Below, piece by piece: positions 57,086-64,000 of a DNA stretch of 64,000 bases. The notes beneath the pieces are model-generated. The model did not search any database. It had not been told where the DNA came from and was given only the letters and a program-made list of their open reading frames with translations. The stretch covers positions 1 through 64,000 of the forward strand of contig CP046180.1 in NCBI GenBank assembly GCA_014075295.1, given 5' to 3'. Source of the DNA: Candidatus Mycalebacterium zealandia. GTDB lineage: Bacteria > Desulfobacterota_D > UBA1144 > Nemesobacterales > Mycalebacteriaceae. The first letter of the stretch is position 1. Each line of letters opens with the position of its first letter. The position numbers and the translations under genes are program-made.

Positions 57086-58449
57086 CTCAATTCATCGGCA
57101 AGCGCCTCGGCGCAACGCCACACATTGCCCGCGCCGAGCGTGAGAACAATATCTCCCGCGCTCAAATCCTCTTTCAGTTTATTGACCAAATCCTTTTCAC
57201 ACGGAGCGTAAACCGCGCCCAAACCGCCAGCGGCTTTCACTCTCTTCACCACTTCCTCGGAAGTCGCGCCCTTTATCGGCTCCTCTCCCGCGGAAAAAAC
57301 ATCAAGAACATACAGTTTTGATATCTTGCTGAGCACCTCCACAAAACCGTCAAAAAGAAGATGAGTCCGGGTGAACCTGTGCGGCTGAAACACCACCACG
57401 GGCTGTAACGCAAACGCCTCGCTGACCGAGTCAAATGTAACCCTTATCTCTTCGGGGTGGTGCCCGTAGTCATCAATAAACTTTATGCCCCTCACCTCAT
57501 CTCTGAGTTGCATGCGCCTCTCAATGCCGCCAAACTGTTTAAGTCCGCGTTTTATGTCGTCAAAACTCAAGCCCATCTCCATTCCTACGGCGACCGCCGC
57601 CAGAGAATTCACCGCGTTGTGTTTTCCCGGAACAGGCAACGCCGCACGCCCCAGTTTTTCGCGCTTGAAAAAAACATCAAATTCCGCCTCAAAACCGCGT
57701 CCGGCAAAACCTTCCAACCGTAAGTCCGCGTCCGGATTCTCGCCGTATGTTACGAACCGCTTGAAAAGCCGCTTTGAGATTTCGCGCACATGGGCGCAGT
57801 CAACACAGAGCGCGGCAAGCCCGTAAAACGGCGCTCTCTCAAGAAACTCTAAAAATCCGTCACGCAACGCCTCTACGGTTCCGTGGTAGTCAAGATGCTC
57901 GCGGTCAACGTTTGTGAGAACTGAAATCGCGGGCGAGAGACGATTGAATGAACCGTCGCTTTCGTCCGCCTCGGCAACCATTATGTCTCCGCCGCCGACC
58001 CGTCCGCTTTTTCCCAAAGCGGCGACTTTGCCGCCCACAATAACGGTCGGGTCAAGCCCGCCCGCCGTGAGAACGGACGCTATCATTGAAGTGGTCGTGG
58101 TTTTCCCGTGACTGCCCATCACGGAGACCCCGAACTTCATTCTCATAAGCTCCGCGAGCATCTCCGCTCTCTGCACAACCGGAATGCCGAGTTTTTTCGC
58201 GGCCGCAAGTTCGGGATTTGAACCCACTATTGCCGAAGAAACAACAACAACGTCACTGCCTTTGACATTTTCGGGCACGTGCTCGCCCATTACCTTCGCA
58301 CCGGCACTTTCAAGCGCGACAAGCCCCGAAGCCGGTCCTGTGTCGGAACCGGAAACCTCATATCCCATGCTGATAAGAACCTCGGCGAGTCCTCTCATTC
58401 CGGAGCCCGCAATGCCAACCATGTGTATTCTTCTAAATTTCCCTTTCAT
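57082..58449 (-). CDS. murC: UDP-N-acetylmuramate--L-alanine ligase
   Basis: MurC adds L-Ala to UDP-MurNAc. The 455-residue Mur ligase has IHMVGIAGSGMRGLAEVL, the ATP loop VMGSHGKTTTTSMIASVL, AEADESDGSF, NVDREHLDYHG, VPGKHNAVNSLAAVAV and FIDDYGHHPEEIRVTF. The position between murG and murB follows common dcw order. The stop overlaps the murB start by 4 bp. Confidence 0.95.
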   Translation of the reverse strand: MKGKFRRIHMVGIAGSGMRGLAEVLISMGYEVSGSDTGPASGLVALESAGAKVMGEHVPENVKGSDVVVVSSAIVGSNPELAAAKKLGIPVVQRAEMLAELMRMKFGVSVMGSHGKTTTTSMIASVLTAGGLDPTVIVGGKVAALGKSGRVGGGDIMVAEADESDGSFNRLSPAISVLTNVDREHLDYHGTVEALRDGFLEFLERAPFYGLAALCVDCAHVREISKRLFKRFVTYGENPDADLRLEGFAGRGFEAEFDVFFKREKLGRAALPVPGKHNAVNSLAAVAVGMEMGLSFDDIKRGLKQFGGIERRMQLRDEVRGIKFIDDYGHHPEEIRVTFDSVSEAFALQPVVVFQPHRFTRTHLLFDGFVEVLSKISKLYVLDVFSAGEEPIKGATSEEVVKRVKAAGGLGAVYAPCEKDLVNKLKEDLSAGDIVLTLGAGNVWRCAEALADELR

Positions 58450-58458
58450 GTCTTTATT

Positions 58459-59556
58459 TCACCCGCCGGCAAGCACCTCTATTTCATCCACAACCCTGAG
58501 CGCCGCTTCCGGAGAGGCAAACTCCGCCGTCGCGCGGGACATCTCTTCCAGACTATTAGAATTAACCAACCTTTTTAAAGTTTCGGCAACCGTTTTTTGA
58601 GACAAATTTTTTTCTTCAATCACAACCGCAGCTCCCGCTTTTTCCATCATCTCCGCATTTGAGCGCTGATGCCCGCCCGCGGCAAACGGATAAGGGATGA
58701 GTATTGAAGGTTTGGAGAACAGCGCTATCTCCGAAACCGCTCCCGCTCCCGCTCGTGATATTACCATGCTCGCCTGCGCGTAAAAGTCCGCCACCATGGG
58801 GTTGAAATCAAACACAACCGCCTCAATCCCGGCGGCGGCGTAAACCCTTTCAACCTTATCCGCCGCGCCCTTGCCAGTCTGGTGAAAAACCTTCACTTTT
58901 TTTGCTGCGCCCTCCTTGAAAGCCGCCACGGCGTCGGGAACAAAGCGGTTGAGCGCATTCGCCCCCTGACTTCCGCCAAGAACAAAAATTGTGAAATCGC
59001 CTCCGCCGGCTTGAGTGTTCGCGGCGCGGCGCGCGGCCGCGCAAAGCTCCGGACGGGCGGGATTGCCGACAACACGAATTTTTTCAGCGGCAAAACGCAG
59101 GCGGGAGCGGTCCGGTGGCGGAAAAGAAAGAAAAACACGGCGCGCGATCTTTCCGAGCATCCGGTTGGCAAGACCCGGAACACTGTTCTGTTCGCAAATC
59201 ACGACCGGAATTCCGAGAACGCGCGCCGCCGCAAGAGCGGGAAATGACGCATAACCTCCCATTCCCACTGCCACATGCGGAGCGAATTTCTTCAAGATGG
59301 AAAGCGACTGCGCTATTCCCACGGCCGTAAAAAATGCTCCCGAAAATGCTCCCGAAACACCTCGCCGCACAACCGCGCCACCACTGACCGGGCGGAACGC
59401 GTAGCCCTGCTCCGGCACCATGCGGCTTTCAAGCCCGCCACGGGTTCCTATAAAAAGAACTTCGTTTGAGAGGTTTCGTTTCGTTATCTCGCCCGCAATC
59501 GCGAGAGACGGAAAAACATGCCCTCCGGTTCCGCCTCCCGATATCAAAACCCTCAT
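58459..59556 (-). CDS. murG: UDP-N-acetylglucosamine--undecaprenyl-pyrophosphoryl-MurNAc-pentapeptide transferase
   Basis: MurG makes lipid II from lipid I on the inner membrane face. The 365-residue GT-B enzyme has VLISGGGTGGHVFPSLAIAG, FIGTRGGLESRMVPEQGY, VGMGGYASFPALAAARVLGI, EQNSVPGLANRML, VLGGSQGANALNR, and the donor site FYAQASMVISRAGAGAVSEI with LIPYPFAAGGHQRSNAEM. It overlaps ftsW by 4 bp. Confidence 0.95.
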   Translation of the reverse strand: MRVLISGGGTGGHVFPSLAIAGEITKRNLSNEVLFIGTRGGLESRMVPEQGYAFRPVSGGAVVRRGVSGAFSGAFFTAVGIAQSLSILKKFAPHVAVGMGGYASFPALAAARVLGIPVVICEQNSVPGLANRMLGKIARRVFLSFPPPDRSRLRFAAEKIRVVGNPARPELCAAARRAANTQAGGGDFTIFVLGGSQGANALNRFVPDAVAAFKEGAAKKVKVFHQTGKGAADKVERVYAAAGIEAVVFDFNPMVADFYAQASMVISRAGAGAVSEIALFSKPSILIPYPFAAGGHQRSNAEMMEKAGAAVVIEEKNLSQKTVAETLKRLVNSNSLEEMSRATAEFASPEAALRVVDEIEVLAGG

Positions 59557-60671
59557 CGCCGCGCCGACCGCGCCCGCGATACGCCCAAAATGGCGCCGAC
59601 CGCGCCGAGACTGACCACAAGCGAAGTGCCTCCGTAACTGAGAAACGGCAGAGTCAACCCCTTCGTGGGTAGAAGAGACAACGCGACAGCCATGTTCAGC
59701 ACCGCCTGAAAAACTATGAGAAGAGTGAAGCCCATAACGAGATAAAACCCGAAAAGGTCGGGAGCGGAAAGGGCTATTTTAACGCTTCGAAACAAAATCA
59801 CCGCAAACGCCGCAACCACAAGCGCGACCCCGACGAAACCAAGTTCCTCGCCGATGATGGAAAGAATAAAATCGGTGTGCGCCTGAGGAAGAAAAAACAG
59901 TTTCTGGTTGCTCGCGCCGAGTCCCTGCCCCAAAAGCCCTCCGAGGCTGAACGCCATAATTGACTGAACCGCCTGATAGCCGGAATCAAAATAGTTCGCC
60001 CACGGGTCAAGAAACGACAGCAGACGGGTTTGGCGGTACGGCTCAATCCAGACCGCGAAAACCGCGAAACACATCACCCCTCCGACCAGCGCGGACAGAT
60101 GGGAAATTTTCGCTCCGCTGAGAAAAAGCATAATTCCCGTAATCGAAAGAATGATGAATGCTGTTCCGAAGTCCGGCTCAATAAATATCAGGCTCGCGTA
60201 AACACCGCCAAGTATCAAGTGGGGAACAATTCCACGAAAAAAATTCGTCATCAACCCGCTTTTGCGCGAAAGGGATTCCGCCATATAGAGAAAGAAAACA
60301 AACTTCGCCAACTCCGAGGGTTGAAATGTAAATCCGCCGAGAGACAGCCACCTTCTCGCACCGAAAAACTCTCTGCCAACACCTTCAAACAGAACCGCTA
60401 TCAGGGGAATAAGCCACAAAAAGTAAGCGGGTATGGCGATTTTTTTAAGACGCCTGTAATCCATCAGCGAAGTCACCGTCATAACAATGAGCCCCACGCA
60501 CAGATACGCCACTTGCAGTTTGAAAAACCTCCATGAATCACCGTGCTCTTCAAGGGCGTAAACCGAACTTGTGCTGTAAACCATAAGCACGCCGGCAAGC
60601 GAAAGCGCAACCACGACAATCATTAGCGTGTAATCAAAACCCTGCGGGTTTCTACCCAAATCTCTTAACAA
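59553..60671 (-). CDS. ftsW: Lipid II polymerase FtsW (SEDS family)
   Basis: FtsW is the septal peptidoglycan glycosyltransferase. About ten membrane helices carry the SEDS signatures: LMVYSTSSVYALEEHGD, GARRWLSLGGFTFQPSELAK, FIEPDFGTAFIILSI, the periplasmic GYQAVQSIMAFSLGGLLGQG and QAHTDFILSIIGEELGFVG, then LLPTKGLTLPFLSYGGTSLV. TTG 60671 (372 residues) is chosen: it is in frame, follows GGGAG by 10 nt and overlaps murD by 20 bp. The frame stays open further upstream inside murD, and ATG 60626 would trim the first helix. Confidence 0.9.
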   Translation of the reverse strand: MLRDLGRNPQGFDYTLMIVVVALSLAGVLMVYSTSSVYALEEHGDSWRFFKLQVAYLCVGLIVMTVTSLMDYRRLKKIAIPAYFLWLIPLIAVLFEGVGREFFGARRWLSLGGFTFQPSELAKFVFFLYMAESLSRKSGLMTNFFRGIVPHLILGGVYASLIFIEPDFGTAFIILSITGIMLFLSGAKISHLSALVGGVMCFAVFAVWIEPYRQTRLLSFLDPWANYFDSGYQAVQSIMAFSLGGLLGQGLGASNQKLFFLPQAHTDFILSIIGEELGFVGVALVVAAFAVILFRSVKIALSAPDLFGFYLVMGFTLLIVFQAVLNMAVALSLLPTKGLTLPFLSYGGTSLVVSLGAVGAILGVSRARSARR

Positions 60672-61989
60672 TTTTTTTAAACTCCCTGCCTCTTTCCTCG
60701 AATGACGAAAACATATCAAAACTTGAACACGCGGGCGAGAAAAGTATTGAACCGCCGGGACGCGCTTCGGACACCGCGATTTCAACCGCGTTTTGAAGAG
60801 AGTCAGCGGCAAAGGTTTTTGTGAGAGTGCCAAGCTCCGACATCATCGCCCGCCGCGCCTCACCGAAAAGCACAAGGGAGGAAACCTTGCTTCGCACGGG
60901 TTCGCGCAGGGCGGAAAAGCCGGTTTTTTTGTCCTTGCCGCCGGAAATCAGAACAACCGGCTTATCAAGGGCTGTGAGAGCCGCGGCGGCGGCGGCGGGA
61001 TTGGTTGATTTTGAATCGTCATAAACACGAGCGCCGCGCACATCGCTCACAAACTCCATTCTGTGCGGCGGCGGGGAAAACTCTATTACCGCGGCGGCGG
61101 TTTTTTCGGGTTCACAACCGAGGATGGAAGCGACCGCGATTGCCGCCATAGAGTTTTCCATATTATGCCGCCCTTGCAGTTTTGAACCGGAAAGGTCGTA
61201 TTTTTCACCTCTGAAAAAAACCGTTTGCCCGTCCGAGGTCGCGCAACCCGGATGCTCGCCGGTGAGTTCTGAATTGAATAAAACCTTTTTCGCGCTCAAG
61301 TTATCAAGCATTGCGGCAACTTGAGTGTCCGCGCCGTTGGCAACCGCCCAGTCATCCTGTGTCTGGTTCGCGAAAATCTTTTTTTTGGACAGCGCGTAGT
61401 CTTCATAATCCGGATGGACATCAAGATGGTTTGGAGAGATGTTGAGTAAAACCGCCACAGCCGGCTTGAAGGCAAAAGTGGTTTTGAGTTGAAAACTGCT
61501 CATTTCAAGCAACGCTAAATCATAAGCGCTTTCATTTCCGACCGCGTTGATAAAAGGGTCGCCGAAGTTTCCGCCGACAAAGGGTTTTTTGCCGCACGCC
61601 TTGAGTATGTGTCCGATTAGCCCGGTGGTGGTGGTTTTGCCGTTTGAGCCCGTAACGGCAACAACCGGGAGTCCGCACAATGCCGAAGAAAGCTCCACCT
61701 CGCCGATAACGCGGGCGTCTGCGCGCCGAGCCGCGCGGACGGGCTCAATGTCCGGAGGAACTCCCGGGCTCAAAACAACCGTTCGGGCTTGCGTGAAAAC
61801 ATCTTCGCGATGCCCTCCCGTCCGCAGTTTCACTCCCAGTTTTTCAAGGTCCGCCGCTTCGGTAATTTCGCCCGCGTCTCTTAAATCAGTTGCCGTCACA
61901 TCGGCTCCCGCGCGGGCTAGAAATCCGCTAACGGCAACTCCGGTCTTGCCCAGACCGACAACGAGAAATTTTTGTCCCTTCACTCTCAT
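60652..61989 (-). CDS. murD: UDP-N-acetylmuramoyl-L-alanine--D-glutamate ligase
   Basis: MurD adds D-Glu to the stem peptide. The 445-residue Mur ligase has FLVVGLGKTGVAVSGFLARA, the P-loop AVTGSNGKTTTTGLIGHIL, EMSSFQLKTTFAFKP, NISPNHLDVHPDYEDYALSK, LQGRHNMENSMAAIAVA, YDDSKSTNPAAAAAAL and LISGGKDKKTGF. ATG 61989 is chosen, 8 bp after mraY ends; an extension upstream would overlap mraY. Confidence 0.95.
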   Translation of the reverse strand: MRVKGQKFLVVGLGKTGVAVSGFLARAGADVTATDLRDAGEITEAADLEKLGVKLRTGGHREDVFTQARTVVLSPGVPPDIEPVRAARRADARVIGEVELSSALCGLPVVAVTGSNGKTTTTGLIGHILKACGKKPFVGGNFGDPFINAVGNESAYDLALLEMSSFQLKTTFAFKPAVAVLLNISPNHLDVHPDYEDYALSKKKIFANQTQDDWAVANGADTQVAAMLDNLSAKKVLFNSELTGEHPGCATSDGQTVFFRGEKYDLSGSKLQGRHNMENSMAAIAVASILGCEPEKTAAAVIEFSPPPHRMEFVSDVRGARVYDDSKSTNPAAAAAALTALDKPVVLISGGKDKKTGFSALREPVRSKVSSLVLFGEARRAMMSELGTLTKTFAADSLQNAVEIAVSEARPGGSILFSPACSSFDMFSSFEERGREFKKIVKRFG

Positions 61990-61997
61990 AACTTCCA

Positions 61998-63116
61998 CTA
62001 CCTGATTTTTAAAGTCGCGAGTGCCATCAGAGCGAGAACAAAAGAAACTATCCAAAAGCGGATGACTATTTGCGATTCGTGCCAGCCCGTCTTTTCAAAA
62101 TGGTGATGCAGAGGCGCCATTTTGAACAACCGCCTCCCTCCTGTGGAACGGAAAAACAGCACTTGAGCCAGCACCGAAACCGTTTCGGCAACAAATATGC
62201 CGCCGATGATGACGAGCAGAACCTCCTGTTTGGTAACAAGCGCGGCAAGCCCTATGGACGCTCCGAGCGCGAGTGAACCCGTGTCCCCCATGAAAACGCG
62301 CGCGGGATAGGCGTTGTGCCACAAAAACCCCAGACACGCGCCGCCCACCGCGGCGAGAAAAACGGCAAACTCCCCCGCGTTTCTGACATAGGGAATGTGA
62401 AGATAGTTCGCCAGATTCGCGTTTCCCGCCACAAAAGCCAGAATGTAGTAGGTGCCAACCGTAACGATTATTGAACTGATGGCGAGCCCGTCGAGCCCGT
62501 CGGTGAGATTGACCGCATTTGAAGTCCCTATCGTAACAAAAAGCGCGAGAATAAAATAAACCCAGCCGAACTCAAAAACCGCTTCCTTGAAAAACGGAAA
62601 CGCGACCGAAGTGAAAGAATACTCTATGGCTTCCTCGCCCGCCCGCACATACATCGTGAAGCCGCCTTCCTGAATTCGCAGAAAAATGAAAACCAGAATC
62701 ACCGCCGCCGCACACTGAATAAAAAACTTGAGACCCGCGCTCATTCCGCGCGAGCGTGACAGCTTCATGCGATCATCAACAAACCCGATGAAACCGAACA
62801 CCGCTGTAAAAACAATTGAAAAAACAACGACAGGCTCATTCAAGTTTCCCCACAGAAGCGTTGAAATGATTATTCCCAAAACTATGAACAGCCCGCCCAT
62901 TGTCGGCGTGCCGGATTTAACCGCGTGCCCTTCGGGTCCGTCGGGGCGGATCTTTTCGCGGCTTTTCCAGCGCTCAAGAAGTGAAATAACTCTGCCGCCC
63001 ATAAGAGCGGAAAGGAAAAAGGCAAACACCCCAGCGCCGAAAGAGCGGAAAGTCACATACTGAAAAATATTAAGTACCGGCAAGTCTTCTTTGAGTAGGT
63101 GAAGAAGATAAAGCAT
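61998..63116 (-). CDS. mraY: Phospho-MurNAc-pentapeptide transferase
   Basis: MraY forms lipid I on undecaprenyl phosphate. The 372-residue membrane enzyme has about ten helices and the family motifs KSGTPTMGGLFIVLGIIIST, FVDDRMKLSRSRGMSAGLKF (Asp pair), NAVNLTDGLDGLAI, AYPARVFMGDTGSLALG and PLHHHFEKTGWHE. It lies 14 bp after murF and 8 bp before murD. Confidence 0.95.
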   Translation of the reverse strand: MLYLLHLLKEDLPVLNIFQYVTFRSFGAGVFAFFLSALMGGRVISLLERWKSREKIRPDGPEGHAVKSGTPTMGGLFIVLGIIISTLLWGNLNEPVVVFSIVFTAVFGFIGFVDDRMKLSRSRGMSAGLKFFIQCAAAVILVFIFLRIQEGGFTMYVRAGEEAIEYSFTSVAFPFFKEAVFEFGWVYFILALFVTIGTSNAVNLTDGLDGLAISSIIVTVGTYYILAFVAGNANLANYLHIPYVRNAGEFAVFLAAVGGACLGFLWHNAYPARVFMGDTGSLALGASIGLAALVTKQEVLLVIIGGIFVAETVSVLAQVLFFRSTGGRRLFKMAPLHHHFEKTGWHESQIVIRFWIVSFVLALMALATLKIR

Positions 63117-63130
63117 TTGATTTTCCGGAT

Positions 63131-64000
63131 TTACCGCCCGCCAATCATCCGCGCGATTTTTTCCATCGCCATCGCACGCGACCCTTTGATGAGAATAAAA
63201 TCGCCGCGCCGCACGACGCTCTTGATTATATCAGCCGCCTCTTCGTGAGACACCGTTTTTTCAACACGGACACCATCTCCCGCGCCGGCACGGATATGCC
63301 TCGCCTCTTCGCCAAACGCTATTAGAATGTCCACTCCGCACCGGGCGGCTTTTTCGCCCGCCTCATAATGGTATTGTCCGCTCAAATCACCAAGTTCAAG
63401 CATATCTCCAAGAACGGCTATCGCCCTGCCGCCTGATTTTTTTAGCCGCCCCAACTCCTCAAGCGCGGCGGCAACCGAATCGGGATTGGCGTTGTAGCAG
63501 TCATTTATCAAAACCACCCCGTCGAGAACCTCATAAACCTGCATCCTCATTTCCGCCGGAGTAAAATTGCCTATCCCCCCGGCTATTTCGTCCGGGGAAA
63601 GACCGAGCAGCAACCCCAGAGCGGATGCACACAGAAAATTCATAACATTATGCGCCCCCGCAACAGGAGCTGTCACGGGAAATTCGCGACCGCGTATTTT
63701 CATCTTAAAACTCACCGAACGGGATGAACAGACTATGTCCGCCGCCGCAACCTCCGCCGAAGTATTGCGCGCGGAAAAACCCGCCTTGTCACAGTCAAGC
63801 GCGGACGCGATTTCAACAGTGAGCGGGTCGTCCAGATTGATGGCAAAACCGCACTGTTTTCCAAAAGAGCGGAACAGGCGCGATTTTTCGCGGGCGATTT
63901 TCTCTTTGCTTCCGAACCTTCCTATGTGCGCCGTGCCGATATTTACAACCGCACCGATGTCAGGGCGCGCGATACGCTCAAGTTCGTCCATCTCTCCGGG
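63131..64000 (-). CDS. murF: UDP-MurNAc-tripeptide--D-alanyl-D-alanine ligase (partial, N-terminus beyond right edge)
   Basis: MurF adds the D-Ala-D-Ala dipeptide. Only the C-terminal 290 or so residues are in the window; the frame stays open through 64000. Seen are PGEMDELERIARPDIGAVVN, NIGTAHIGRFGS, VAGAHNVMNFLCASALGLLL, INDCYNANPDSVAAALEEL, AVLGDMLELGDLSGQYH and LIKGSRAMAMEKIA. It is the first visible gene of the dcw run, followed by mraY. Confidence 0.93.
   Translation of the reverse strand, partial: PGEMDELERIARPDIGAVVNIGTAHIGRFGSKEKIAREKSRLFRSFGKQCGFAINLDDPLTVEIASALDCDKAGFSARNTSAEVAAADIVCSSRSVSFKMKIRGREFPVTAPVAGAHNVMNFLCASALGLLLGLSPDEIAGGIGNFTPAEMRMQVYEVLDGVVLINDCYNANPDSVAAALEELGRLKKSGGRAIAVLGDMLELGDLSGQYHYEAGEKAARCGVDILIAFGEEARHIRAGAGDGVRVEKTVSHEEAADIIKSVVRRGDFILIKGSRAMAMEKIARMIGGR

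Overview
The window reads as a chromosome segment from an uncultured Gram-negative bacterium with a compact genome: genes overlap by 4 bp or sit a few bases apart, non-ATG starts (TTG, GTG) recur, and many biosynthetic enzymes are fused. The gene mix (trimeric autotransporter adhesin, CarD, F-ATPase c subunit with a leader peptide, long CbiX, cobalamin fusions, split atp locus) recalls Desulfobacterota/Dadabacteria/Nitrospinota-like lineages. That placement is inference only; no rRNA gene is present to fix it.

Layout. 1-2336: 5' part of a YadA-like adhesin gene on the minus strand, made of nested exact repeats, with a textbook sigma70 promoter and a G9 tract behind it. 2630-12785: metabolic and housekeeping genes (acyl-CoA synthetase, MaoC-type hydratase, tandem ThyX-like protein, degenerate sirtuin, DUF971, xseA, pentapeptide protein, peptidylprolyl isomerase, truncated AMP-ligase-like protein, cca). 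12871-15794: F-ATPase membrane genes atpZ-atpI-atpB-atpE with hemL. 15900-22840: cobalamin operon 1 (cbiET, cbiGFJ, cbiD, chlI/chlD-like, pduO-type adenosyltransferase). 22843-30013: uvrD, cysH, PiT permease, pyrE, a membrane glycosyltransferase, cysQ-like. 30092-34187: a tightly coupled three-gene redox cassette of unknown purpose. 34188-38700: an AT-rich inserted island with a DNA methyltransferase, a restriction-enzyme remnant, a 325-residue unknown and a frameshifted GHKL ATPase. 38746-47357: priA, glnE, a phosphodiesterase, carD, nuoF, tRNA-Gln. 47409-52882: ispE, fxsA, cobalamin locus 2 (cbiB, cbiX-cbiL, cbiH-cbiC) and tRNA-Glu. 52936-64000: the dcw division/cell-wall cluster ftsZ-ftsA-ftsQ-murB-murC-murG-ftsW-murD-mraY-murF, running off the right edge.

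How it works together. The two cobalamin loci supply most corrin-ring steps of the cobalt-early pathway through five multi-domain proteins. They also hold a ChlI/ChlD chelatase pair whose two reading frames are linked by a perfect A_AAA_AAA slippery heptamer, a strong candidate for programmed -1 frameshifting. cysH, the PiT permease and cysQ form a sulfate-assimilation theme.

The best candidates for something undescribed are the redox cassette (30092-34187) and the ATPase/unknown/methyltransferase island (36138-38656). The decoded frameshifts in the island all lie at or near homopolymer runs, so sequencing error must be excluded before biology is claimed.
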